DNA of 15,477 nt from positions 1-15,477 of the forward strand of contig JAGACY010000197.1 in NCBI GenBank assembly GCA_017613855.1, written 5' to 3'. The position numbers and the translations under genes were made by a program. Of the stretch, positions 7,845 through 14,336 are shown piece after piece; the first letter of the stretch is position 1, and each line of letters opens with the position of its first letter. The stretch comes from Pseudomonadota bacterium (GTDB lineage Bacteria; Myxococcota; Bradymonadia; UBA4248). The notes beneath the pieces are model-generated. The model did no database searches and was not told where the DNA came from. It saw only the letters and a program-made list of their open reading frames with translations.

Positions 7845-7873
7845 AATCTATAAAACCGCCACGATCCTGTCAA
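7845..7873 (-). promoter_or_regulatory. Sigma70-type promoter of tRNA-Gly
   Basis: On the minus strand a consensus TTGACA (7868-7873) is followed after 17 bp by TAGATT (7845-7850); an overlapping TATAGA lies at 15 bp. The predicted start is near 7838, about 20 bp upstream of the mature tRNA. A small hairpin, CGCAC/GTGCG (7821-7835), lies in the leader. The TGA stop codon of the tetR-type gene (7870-7872) is contained in the -35 box. Confidence 0.75.
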
Positions 7874-8436
7874 GCAAAAATACCATACATAAACTGATGA
7901 ACAATCTTATAGGGCAAGTCTGGTGTGTATTCTTCATATTTATTCAGCACAAGCAAGATCTCTGCGCGAAGAATGCACATAAAATGCCAGGTACAAAGGT
8001 TAGTCTTCCCTCTTAAATTACCGTGCTGTTCAACGGCCTTATCGAACATGACCCAGATATCGCGCAAAAATGAGCGCAGATGTTCCCTTACAAAATCATA
8101 GCTTTCAGAAGTCTTGGATACATTGAGAGAAAACTCAAACATCCGATAGGCTGCTTCATTCGATATAAAATGTTCCACTGCACAGATGGCGAGTTGGTTA
8201 AGATTTTTTACCAAGTCACCCTCATAGTGCGCTTTGGGTATCATGGTGTCGAACCATGTCTGAATGTGAGCGTTATAAACGGCCTCATAAAAACCGAGCT
8301 TCGACCCAAAATGATGATACAGGGTAGGTTTTGTCACATTCGCTGCATCTACGATTTCCTGCACACCCACACAATCATAGCTGGCTTTTGAAAAAAGCGC
8401 CAAACCACAATCCAACAAGACTTCTTTGGTTGACAT
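7870..8436 (-). CDS. TetR/AcrR-family transcriptional regulator
   Basis: This is a one-component repressor-type DNA-binding protein of 188 residues, a normal TetR length. The N-terminal helix-turn-helix is clear: LFSKASYDCVGVQEIVDAA, then NVTKPTLYHHFGSKLGFYEAVY (about 14-55), with the recognition helix around TKPTLYHHFGSK. The C-terminal two thirds is helical and variable, as expected for the ligand-binding and dimer domain, so the inducer cannot be inferred. The ATG lacks a good Shine-Dalgarno sequence. Upstream, an extended -10-like TGCTAAAAC (8489-8497) and the palindrome GATTAATC (8511-8518) are weak candidates for a promoter and autoregulatory site. There is no divergent partner gene, which is unusual for the family. 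The possible targets nearby (the aldehyde dehydrogenase, the small lipoprotein) are unproven. Confidence 0.93.
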   Translation of the reverse strand: MSTKEVLLDCGLALFSKASYDCVGVQEIVDAANVTKPTLYHHFGSKLGFYEAVYNAHIQTWFDTMIPKAHYEGDLVKNLNQLAICAVEHFISNEAAYRMFEFSLNVSKTSESYDFVREHLRSFLRDIWVMFDKAVEQHGNLRGKTNLCTWHFMCILRAEILLVLNKYEEYTPDLPYKIVHQFMYGIFA

Positions 8437-8542
8437 GACTTAACACATCCATGGCTGAATAAACAAAATGTTCCCCCATCCAAATAGAGTTTTAGCATTT
8501 ATCCTTATTCGATTAATCAGTTTTTTTGTATCAAAGGTTGTG

Positions 8543-9013
8543 TTATCCGCGAGGGGGCTCACAAGTGCATATCATCAGGTGATAGACATTCGGATCCTCA
8601 AAACAAGACGGTTTTGAGCCATCCTCACAATTGACACAATCGCCACGACGGCATACCAACCCTCTGTCTGCACAATTCTCGTGCAAGGACCAGTTCTCCT
8701 CCATACAGGTTACTTTGACGGTACCATCGCAAGTCGTTTCGCCAGGTTTAAGCAATTCTGAATTGTAACTGCATCCGGGCGGAACACATACGGGACGGCC
8801 ATTGTCATATCCACAATAGGGCGTCTCACCCTCACAAGGAGTATGCACTTCGCGCCCGTCCTCATCACAGGTCGTCAATATACGTTTGGTACAAACCGGT
8901 GCACATGGTTGCATATTGACATCATTCCCATCAGCAAATTCCCAATGGGGTGACTCGCTGCAGCCAAACATTAAATATATTATTAATATCAGAAGCTTAT
9001 CTATATTTCGCAT
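8543..9013 (-). CDS. Small cysteine-rich lipoprotein, two Cys modules
   Basis: The 156-residue precursor has a short hydrophobic leader and a probable lipobox, YLMFGC, with lipidated Cys18. The -2 and -3 residues (Phe, Met) are not ideal. The mature part holds two disulphide-type modules: residues 37-76 (CAPVC, then LTTC, GETPYCG and PVC) and residues 81-126 (ending GLVCRRGDC), with a short Cys-containing tail. Both modules match parts of the 1193-residue lipoprotein upstream: 37-76 is like its residues 81-121, and 81-126 like its 33-74. The mature starts also match (C-[NS]-E-S, then Trp). It is therefore a short paralogue, with the two modules in swapped order. The ORF ends naturally and I see no sign that it is truncated. 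It is probably anchored in the outer membrane or exposed on the cell. Function unknown. Confidence 0.85.
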   Translation of the reverse strand: MRNIDKLLILIIYLMFGCSESPHWEFADGNDVNMQPCAPVCTKRILTTCDEDGREVHTPCEGETPYCGYDNGRPVCVPPGCSYNSELLKPGETTCDGTVKVTCMEENWSLHENCADRGLVCRRGDCVNCEDGSKPSCFEDPNVYHLMICTCEPPRG

Positions 9014-9032
9014 ATATCTCTATTTTCCCACT

Positions 9033-9053
9033 ATTCACTATTCACTATTCACT
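9033..9053. repeat. Heptamer tandem repeat tract 3 (ATTCACT-type)
   Basis: Three perfect ATTCACT units start at 9033, 9040 and 9047; a partial CCCACT precedes them. The tract lies 19 bp upstream of the start codon of the small Cys-rich lipoprotein, in its probable 5' leader or promoter. The unit length and the leading ATT match the repeats at 83-135 and 167-198, although the sequence differs. Confidence 0.85.
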
Positions 9054-9076
9054 AAAAATATCGCCTTCCACTAGAT

Positions 9077-9104
9077 AAAAAAATCCCCCTCACGGGGAGG
9101 GGGA
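9077..9104 (-). terminator. Intrinsic terminator of the large Cys-rich lipoprotein gene
   Basis: On the minus strand a GC-rich 7-bp stem (9085-9091 CCCCCTC with 9097-9103 GAGGGGG, plus a closing T-A pair) is followed by seven T residues (9077-9083). It lies about 10 bp after the stop codon of the large gene and separates it from the small lipoprotein gene. Confidence 0.93.
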
Positions 9105-9113
9105 AAAGGTTAT

Positions 9114-12100
9114 TTATTGAGCGTCAATAGTGATTGGATAAATATAAACAGCCTGACCACCAGTAGACTCATATCCAGTGATTCTAAGGTTCAAATCTGT
9201 CGTTGATGAGAACTCAACTTCATCACTCGAAACAGTTGCTTTCGTTGTTGATATAGATACTTCTTTTGCACTTCCAATCATAGTATCACCGTTAAAGAAT
9301 GCAATCTGTAATTTCTTAGCACTTTTTTCATTATCTTTCGCTTTAACATCAAATGAGGCTCTGATTTTAGTTTTACCACTTAATTTAGCAATATCAGTGG
9401 AGGATAAGCTTAGTTTCACCTGATTATCAGTAAAAGAAGCAGTTCCAGGCCATGTTTTACCAATTGATAAATATCCATCCTTATTAACATTTCGAGTGCT
9501 ATAACCATCAACAGACGGATTTGTAGAAGCTGTAAGTTGACATATTGCACTGGTATCAGAATCCGAAGCACATTCCTTTGAAGGCTCCGTTGTACCAACA
9601 TTACTTGCTTCATTATTGCATGTTATTTTGTTAGGTTTTGATGCATCAGTACATGCTTCGGAGTCTGGTGTTTTAACAACAGTTCCACCAATATATTTTT
9701 CTGGTCCTTCAATAATGGTTGTCCATTCTGGTGAAGTTCCACCGGCGCATTCCATTGAAGCACTTGTCGGATCGCAAGTCTTACCAGTTTCACAATCAAC
9801 AACATCAGTCGTGGCAGTGCTCCAAACACCATCATTACAAACGGAGTATGCAGTTTCACTCATACAACCAATATCACCCTTACCAGCGACGGCACTTCCA
9901 CTCACAGCATCTGTACAGGTTTTGTAATCTCTGCAAGCACCGGTTTCGCAGACCTGATTTGTATCACTACAATCTTGATCGAGAGACGCCACGCCTGCAT
10001 TGCAAGTCACAACATACTTATCATCACAGAAAGTACCCGTTTGTTCGCAAACAAAGGCATTGGAATCACATTTAAGATAATCATCAACATCTTTCACTGT
10101 ATCCGAAACTTTCCCTGCATTACATTCTTTGTACGTTTTATCCGTAACACAAATCTTATCAGAAACGCATTCCAGTTCATTTGTTGCTGTATTGCATGTT
10201 GTCCCTTCAGTCACATTATCAGTTTCCCAGGAATTTGAAATACAAATCCTATACTGTGTTGCTGACAAACATTCAAAGGTATCCTCAACGCACGTAACGG
10301 TTTGTTTTACGCAAGACAATTTGTCATCACTGACATCATATCCTTCTTCACAATCCGTAACACTGCATGTCGATTCATCTTTGCAGCCATAAGCGGTAGC
10401 ATGTTCAACGGTCGGGCAAGCGGCCTCGGCAGCCAGAACATGATCGGTACAAACCTGAATCTTGCCATCCGAGCAAATGCTTGCGGTGCAATAGCCAGGA
10501 ATCTCTTCGCAGCTCACGCCATCAGTAACTTGATAGCCGTCTTCACATTCTTCAACGCCGCACGTTGCATCATCTTTGCAGTTGTATTTCGTAGCATGAT
10601 CGATACCAGAGCAATCAACGGACGAAGCCAGAACATGATCTGTACAAACCTGGATCTTACCAGCCGTGCAGATGCTTGCGGTGCAGTAATCCGAATCGGT
10701 CTCGCAAATCAGGCCATCTTCGCTTGGCTTATAGCCATCCGCACATTCCGTGGCAATGCAGGCATCCCCCGCCTCATTGCAATCATATTCGGTTGCATTG
10801 TCAATAGAGCAGTCGGCGGCATCACCTAAAGCATTATCCGTACAAACCTGCAATTTTTTATCTTTGCATACGTTCTTGGTGCAGTAGTTGGGATCTTCTT
10901 CGCAGCTCACACCATCGACAACTTTAAAGCCGGCTTCACATGCGGCAACACCGCATGTTGCTTCATCTTTGCAGTTATATTCTGTTGCATGATCAACGGT
11001 CGGACAGTCGATGGCAGTGGCCAAAACACCACCTTCACAAACCTGGATTTTACCCTCTAAGCAGACATTCGCTGTGCAGGAAGCTGTGCCGTCTTCGCAT
11101 TTGAAGGTTGTATTAATGGTTTCAGGATTGCAGACCTGATTCTCTTTGCACTTGATATTCTCTTGATACTCAATTTTGCCTTCGGCGGAGCAGGAATTGT
11201 ATTCGGTTTCGGATACGCAGAAGAATGATTCATTGGCAACATCGTCTCCGTTCATATCCTTGCCGCAGCCGGGTCTTGCCTCGAGGCATTTGCCCATCGA
11301 ATCGAGTTCATAACCCTCAACGCATGTCGCGATCACGCAGGCATTGCCATCTTCATTGCAGACGGCCGTTTCAGCATTATCCGTCGTACCAAACATGGTG
11401 ATGCAGTCTGCAGCTTCCTGCAATTCGCCGTTATAGCAACGCTGAATCTGGCCATCGACACAAACATCTTCGACACAGTCGACACACGCAGGAACATGTT
11501 CTACCACAACACAAAGCTGATCCTCGGTGCATGCATTTTCGGTCGCATCGACGAATTCTGCGGCTGTACAAACCTGAATCTGTGTACCTTCGGCATTGCA
11601 AATCTTGCCGCCTTCGGCAACGATGGTGCCATTGTGATCGCAGTCATTTTCGCCGGGTTCTTTACAAAGGATCGTGCCATCCGTATCTTCCATGCAGACT
11701 TCCGGATCATTGCATTCTGTATCAGCGACGATCTCGCCCTTTTCGCATTTGACGATACTGCCTTCGGAGCATGCCGTGTCACCATTGTTAACGACATCAT
11801 TGCCAAGCGTGCAGGGAGCATAGTCGACGCATTTACCAATCAGACCGCCCTCTTCATCGGGGACGCAATGCTGGTTGGCATCTGCACAATCTGCAGCTTC
11901 CGACATCGTACCGTTTGCCTGGCAGGTCATGACTTTGCCGTCTGCATCGCAAACCGACTCATCATAGCTGATTTCAAGGGCATCTTCGCCTTCACCATAG
12001 GTACATTTGACATTGGAAGGATCTTCAATGCAATCATTCTCACCATCTGCATTGATACCGCAGACCATCGATTCGAGCGTACAATCTTTCGTGAGATCAT

Positions 12101-12695
12101 CATCGCGGGTGCCATCCTCTTTGCAAACAACGAGGGTGTCGCCATCACAGCCGGGAATACATTCGGTTGTTTCGACACATGCAGCATTGCCATCCGCATC
12201 CTGACCGCAGACCAACGAATCTTCTTCACAATTCTTGCTGAGGTCTTCGTCTTTGGTGCCATCCTCTTTGCAAACAACGAGGGTATTGCCATCACAGCCA
12301 GGGGTGCAGGTCGTCGGAGTACCGCCGGCGATACAGGCAAGTTTACCATCGGTGCCGGTACCGCAAACGGGGGTATCACCGCTGCAGGTAGTCGTCGTGG
12401 CAGTGCCATTGGCGTCGCATGTCGTCAAAACATTGCCATTACAGGCGGGAGTACAGGTAACAGACTGTGGAATACAGGTGAACGTCCCAGGATCGCATAC
12501 GGGTTTGTCCGCTGTACATTTTTCGAGTTCTACATATTCTCCGTCCTTGCAAATCATGACAGCACCACTGCCGCATATTTTATCCCCATCTTTCAGACAG
12601 GATGATGGTTTGGTGCTTCCCCATTCGACGGATTCATTACATGAAACCAGGGTTGCAGCAAAAACGAACAAGAACGCAAGTTTCCTTTTACTCAT
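9114..12695 (-). CDS. Large cysteine-rich repeat lipoprotein, 1193 aa
   Basis: I chose the ATG at 12693-12695 over an in-frame ATG 24 codons upstream. AAGGAG lies 6 bp before it, and the encoded N-terminus is a clean lipoprotein signal, MSKRKLAFLF..ATLVSC, with lipobox LVSC and Cys19. I count 113 Cys, 109 of them before residue 984. Modules in order: an opening unit (33-74); three related units (81-121, 130-173, 179-222); mixed units to about 400; an 8-Cys repeat (407-476); a further unit (477-533); four tandem 8-Cys repeats (540-800); mixed units to 983. A Cys-poor, probably beta-sandwich domain follows (about 990-1193), ending in LRITGYES and YIYPITIDA. It is probably a disulphide-rigidified surface rod with a terminal binding domain. 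Role and ligand are unknown. The 3' third of the gene is more AT-rich than the rest. Confidence 0.9.
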   Translation of the reverse strand: MSKRKLAFLFVFAATLVSCNESVEWGSTKPSSCLKDGDKICGSGAVMICKDGEYVELEKCTADKPVCDPGTFTCIPQSVTCTPACNGNVLTTCDANGTATTTTCSGDTPVCGTGTDGKLACIAGGTPTTCTPGCDGNTLVVCKEDGTKDEDLSKNCEEDSLVCGQDADGNAACVETTECIPGCDGDTLVVCKEDGTRDDDLTKDCTLESMVCGINADGENDCIEDPSNVKCTYGEGEDALEISYDESVCDADGKVMTCQANGTMSEAADCADANQHCVPDEEGGLIGKCVDYAPCTLGNDVVNNGDTACSEGSIVKCEKGEIVADTECNDPEVCMEDTDGTILCKEPGENDCDHNGTIVAEGGKICNAEGTQIQVCTAAEFVDATENACTEDQLCVVVEHVPACVDCVEDVCVDGQIQRCYNGELQEAADCITMFGTTDNAETAVCNEDGNACVIATCVEGYELDSMGKCLEARPGCGKDMNGDDVANESFFCVSETEYNSCSAEGKIEYQENIKCKENQVCNPETINTTFKCEDGTASCTANVCLEGKIQVCEGGVLATAIDCPTVDHATEYNCKDEATCGVAACEAGFKVVDGVSCEEDPNYCTKNVCKDKKLQVCTDNALGDAADCSIDNATEYDCNEAGDACIATECADGYKPSEDGLICETDSDYCTASICTAGKIQVCTDHVLASSVDCSGIDHATKYNCKDDATCGVEECEDGYQVTDGVSCEEIPGYCTASICSDGKIQVCTDHVLAAEAACPTVEHATAYGCKDESTCSVTDCEEGYDVSDDKLSCVKQTVTCVEDTFECLSATQYRICISNSWETDNVTEGTTCNTATNELECVSDKICVTDKTYKECNAGKVSDTVKDVDDYLKCDSNAFVCEQTGTFCDDKYVVTCNAGVASLDQDCSDTNQVCETGACRDYKTCTDAVSGSAVAGKGDIGCMSETAYSVCNDGVWSTATTDVVDCETGKTCDPTSASMECAGGTSPEWTTIIEGPEKYIGGTVVKTPDSEACTDASKPNKITCNNEASNVGTTEPSKECASDSDTSAICQLTASTNPSVDGYSTRNVNKDGYLSIGKTWPGTASFTDNQVKLSLSSTDIAKLSGKTKIRASFDVKAKDNEKSAKKLQIAFFNGDTMIGSAKEVSISTTKATVSSDEVEFSSTTDLNLRITGYESTGGQAVYIYPITIDAQ
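10296..11078 (-). repeat. Four tandem 8-Cys repeats (65-66 codons each) inside the large lipoprotein
   Basis: Units span residues 540-604, 605-670, 671-735 and 736-800. The cysteine pattern is C-x4-C-x7-C-x10-C-x9/10-C-x5/6-C-x4-C-x11/12-C. Each unit contains a [KQL]-[IL]-Q-V-C-[TE] core followed by an HATxYxC-type motif and a C-E-x-G-[YF] turn. The third and fourth are closest (both have CTASIC and KIQVCTDHVLA), which suggests recent duplication. A more diverged fifth copy encodes residues 407-476 (11268-11477). Confidence 0.92.
12030..12455 (-). repeat. Three related Cys modules near the N-terminus of the large lipoprotein
   Basis: Residues 81-121, 130-173 and 179-222 share the pattern C-x-P-x-C-[ND]-G-[ND]-x-L-x-x-C, then G-T, C, V-C-G and D-G-x-x-x-C. 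The second and third are nearly identical over GDTLVVCKEDGT-like residues. The same pattern appears once in the small lipoprotein (its residues 37-76). Confidence 0.88.
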
Positions 12696-12701
12696 GACAA
12701 G

Positions 12702-12707
12702 CTCCTT
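12702..12707 (-). promoter_or_regulatory. Ribosome binding site that fixes the start of the large lipoprotein
   Basis: On the minus strand AAGGAG lies 6 bp upstream of the ATG at 12693-12695. The alternative in-frame ATG at 12767 has no such site and would place a non-signal hydrophobic segment before the lipoprotein leader. Confidence 0.85.
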
Positions 12708-12803
12708 AAAAAATACATTCTGCAAAAAAAATACGCGCAATACACACACGCATGCAGTGATCAACACTTCCCGGGCAAATGTCGGGCTTCACAATTTTAA
12801 ATA

Positions 12804-12831
12804 ATTATCATATTTTATAGGTTCAAATCAA
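12804..12831 (-). promoter_or_regulatory. Candidate promoter of the large Cys-rich lipoprotein
   Basis: On the minus strand TTGATT (12826-12831) and GATAAT (12804-12809) are separated by 16 bp in AT-rich DNA. Several other AT-rich hexamers overlap, so the exact boxes are uncertain. The predicted start near 12797 would give a leader of about 100 nt. Confidence 0.4.
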
Positions 12832-12901
12832 CGTCTTTTCATCATTGTTTTATTATTCCGGCAGATAATTATCCGCATGGAAGCTAGGTTTTTTCTGAGT
12901 A

Positions 12902-12937
12902 TTGCGCACCTATACGCTTATTGCGGATAGTGCGCAA
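12902..12937. repeat. Inverted repeat TTGCGCAC...GTGCGCAA with a third TGCGCA nearby
   Basis: TTGCGCAC (12902-12909) and GTGCGCAA (12930-12937) are perfect inverted repeats. The stem extends inward through CTAT/ATAG if one C is bulged. A third TGCGCA lies at 12946-12951. No T-run follows on the far side on either strand, so this element is not itself a terminator. It could be a regulatory site or part of a compound terminator. Confidence 0.6.
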
Positions 12938-12972
12938 AAAAAAAGTGCGCATTTGCCGCAGGCAAAAAGCAC
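12936..12972 (-). terminator. Second intrinsic terminator downstream of the TPR/PEGA-like gene
   Basis: On the minus strand GTGC and then TTTGCC pair with GGCAAA and then GCAC (inner arms 12952-12957 and 12961-12966, outer arms 12945-12948 and 12969-12972), with a small internal loop. Nine T residues follow (12936-12944). It lies directly behind the first terminator at 12974-13013. Confidence 0.7.
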
Positions 12973-12973
12973 G

Positions 12974-13013
12974 AAAAAAGCCGCGTATTCACACCTTGTG
13001 TGAATAGCGGCTT
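12974..13013 (-). terminator. First intrinsic terminator of the TPR/PEGA-like gene
   Basis: A long stem (12978-12994 with 12998-13013), with a single bulge, a 3-nt loop and arms including ATTCACAC/GTGTGAAT and AAGCCGC/GCGGCTT, is followed on the minus strand by a run of T (12974-12979, partly shared with the stem). It starts about 25 bp past the TAG stop codon. Confidence 0.92.
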
Positions 13014-13037
13014 CCACCACACAAAACACAAACAAAA

Positions 13038-14102
13038 CTAGAATTCGAAGTTCATCACCATACCGTTAAATGAAGGCGACAAAACAGGATCAATATGGAA
13101 AGAAGACGTTTTCGCTTCAATCATCTTCAACTGGGGCTGAATCTTAACGGCATCCACGATCAGAAGGATAATACCTGTCGCTGCAATAGCACCGCCCACC
13201 GGAAGCAGGATATTACCGATCAACACAAGTTCATCGTATTTCTCCTTATCAACCGTATAGGTTCTGTCGAGATTGGCTTTCGCTTTTTCATTATTATACT
13301 CGTTGGAGTAATAGCCCATGAAAAAGCCACCGGTACCACCAACAGCAACGCCCAGACCGAAGAATGTCCACCCAAGTGCTTTAAAAAGTGTCGATTTTTT
13401 ACGGATAACCTCTGGCGAGACACCCGCTTCGGCTGCAATCGATTCGTAGTCAATAACTTCTATTTTTGCCTCGACCGTCTGCGAAGCAACACCCTCTACA
13501 ACAACTGTATTAAAGCCATAGCTTGTTTTGCCGTAAAATGAATGCCGACCCGGTGTCAAAGAAAGCGGTTTGCTTGAACAAGGCATATCTTTGCCGCCGT
13601 CAATAGAAACACTCATATCTGACGGATTACAGTTCATGACAATCTTGGCACTGCACAGTTCACCAAGTTCTGCTACGAACTTGGCCGTCGTGTCACGAAT
13701 CATGGTGCGATCAAAACCGGTGTAATGCGGAGCAGTCGCCACTTTCGAGTAAGCTTCTGCAGCTTCAAGGCATTTACCCTCTTTGGCGTAGGTTCGGCCC
13801 AGGTTCATATACACGAGATCCAACTCCTGGATTGCCTGCATTGCCTGGAACAACTGTTCTGCCTTTGCATAATCGCCATTGCGCGTGGCAACTGCAGCCT
13901 GGTCATTCAACATCACCTGGTCCGGTTTCATGTCAAGACCATCACTGGCACTCTGGGAAGCAGACCCCGCATCGCTAGACGCACTCGATGAATTCTTCGA
14001 TTTTTTCTTGGACGACGAAGACTTCGCAGAATCCTGTGCGACAGCCGTCAATGGCAACATTGCACCAGCCAAAAGCGCCAGAATAAATGAGAATTTCCGC
14101 AT
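13038..14102 (-). CDS. Exported TPR-containing membrane protein with PEGA-like domain, 354 aa
   Basis: The ATG at 14100-14102 is preferred because GGAGG lies just upstream and the encoded N-terminus is a typical signal peptide ending AVA-QD (cleavage after residue 22). An earlier in-frame ATG at 14150 has no such support. Order of parts: a Ser/Lys-rich low-complexity linker (25-55); TPR-like helices (about 64-125; DYAKAEQLFQAM and LVYMNLGRTYAKEGKCLEAAEAY); a PEGA-like beta domain (about 153-215; MSVSIDGGKDMPC, LTPGRHSFYG); a Gly-rich transmembrane helix (240-264); a second one (292-318); and a C-terminal tail ending in Phe. This arrangement recurs in envelope proteins of myxobacteria-like organisms. 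It is probably an inner-membrane protein with a periplasmic TPR/PEGA part. The specific function is unknown. It is monocistronic, bounded by terminators on both sides. Confidence 0.88.
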   Translation of the reverse strand: MRKFSFILALLAGAMLPLTAVAQDSAKSSSSKKKSKNSSSASSDAGSASQSASDGLDMKPDQVMLNDQAAVATRNGDYAKAEQLFQAMQAIQELDLVYMNLGRTYAKEGKCLEAAEAYSKVATAPHYTGFDRTMIRDTTAKFVAELGELCSAKIVMNCNPSDMSVSIDGGKDMPCSSKPLSLTPGRHSFYGKTSYGFNTVVVEGVASQTVEAKIEVIDYESIAAEAGVSPEVIRKKSTLFKALGWTFFGLGVAVGGTGGFFMGYYSNEYNNEKAKANLDRTYTVDKEKYDELVLIGNILLPVGGAIAATGIILLIVDAVKIQPQLKMIEAKTSSFHIDPVLSPSFNGMVMNFEF

Positions 14103-14106
14103 CTTC

Positions 14107-14111
14107 CCTCC
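14107..14111 (-). promoter_or_regulatory. Ribosome binding site that fixes the start of the TPR/PEGA-like protein
   Basis: On the minus strand GGAGG lies 4 bp before the ATG at 14100-14102 (part of the longer GGAGGG). It supports the start that produces a signal peptide, rather than the upstream ATG at 14150. Confidence 0.75.
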
Positions 14112-14147
14112 AAATTTAATGAAAAACAAAAGCATCCCCCACCCACA

Positions 14148-14175
14148 CATATACTACGTTTATCGCTTTTTACAA
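14148..14175 (-). promoter_or_regulatory. Candidate promoter of the TPR/PEGA-like gene
   Basis: On the minus strand TTGTAA (14170-14175) and TATATG (14148-14153) are 16 bp apart. The predicted start near 14141 gives a leader of about 40 nt carrying the Shine-Dalgarno sequence. The upstream TATACT near 14214 is an alternative -10. Confidence 0.4.
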
Positions 14176-14285
14176 AACTCTAATGTTTCAAACCCTGTAA
14201 AAAATGCAAAACAGTATAGCAAGCGTTCGGATGGGGCCCATTCTGTTCCCCAATTAGATTAAAAGCAGATTTTTTATGAAAATAC

Positions 14286-14312
14286 AAAAAAAAACCTCCC
14301 AATTTGGGAGGT
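14286..14312 (-). terminator. Intrinsic terminator of the P-loop NTPase gene
   Basis: ACCTCCC (14294-14300) pairs with GGGAGGT (14306-14312) around AATTT. On the minus strand a run of nine T follows (14286-14294). It lies about 25 bp after the TAA stop... codon region of the P-loop gene, whose last base is 14337. Confidence 0.92.
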
Positions 14313-14336
14313 CTTTAGCAAAGTCTCAGCAATGGC

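Larger units (their letters stand above)
12696..13037. other. Intergenic region with tandem terminators, inverted repeats and a promoter
   Basis: This 342-bp stretch lies between the TPR/PEGA-like gene and the large lipoprotein gene, both on the minus strand. It holds no gene. In transcription order it contains two intrinsic terminators (13013-12974 and 12972-12936), an inverted repeat at 12902-12937, the palindrome GATAATTATC (12864-12873), a candidate promoter (12804-12831) and an untranslated leader of about 100 nt. Confidence 0.7.

Noticed and set aside
11496..12605. Long plus-strand open frame (369 codons) antisense to the large lipoprotein gene
   Set aside because: It lies wholly inside a convincing gene whose Cys-rich modular reading is clearly selected. 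Such antisense frames arise from codon bias, and this one has no ribosome binding site or recognisable domain.
12696..12767. Start of the large lipoprotein at the upstream ATG (12767)
   Set aside because: The extra 24 residues precede a complete lipoprotein signal, and the strong AAGGAG site is placed for the inner ATG.
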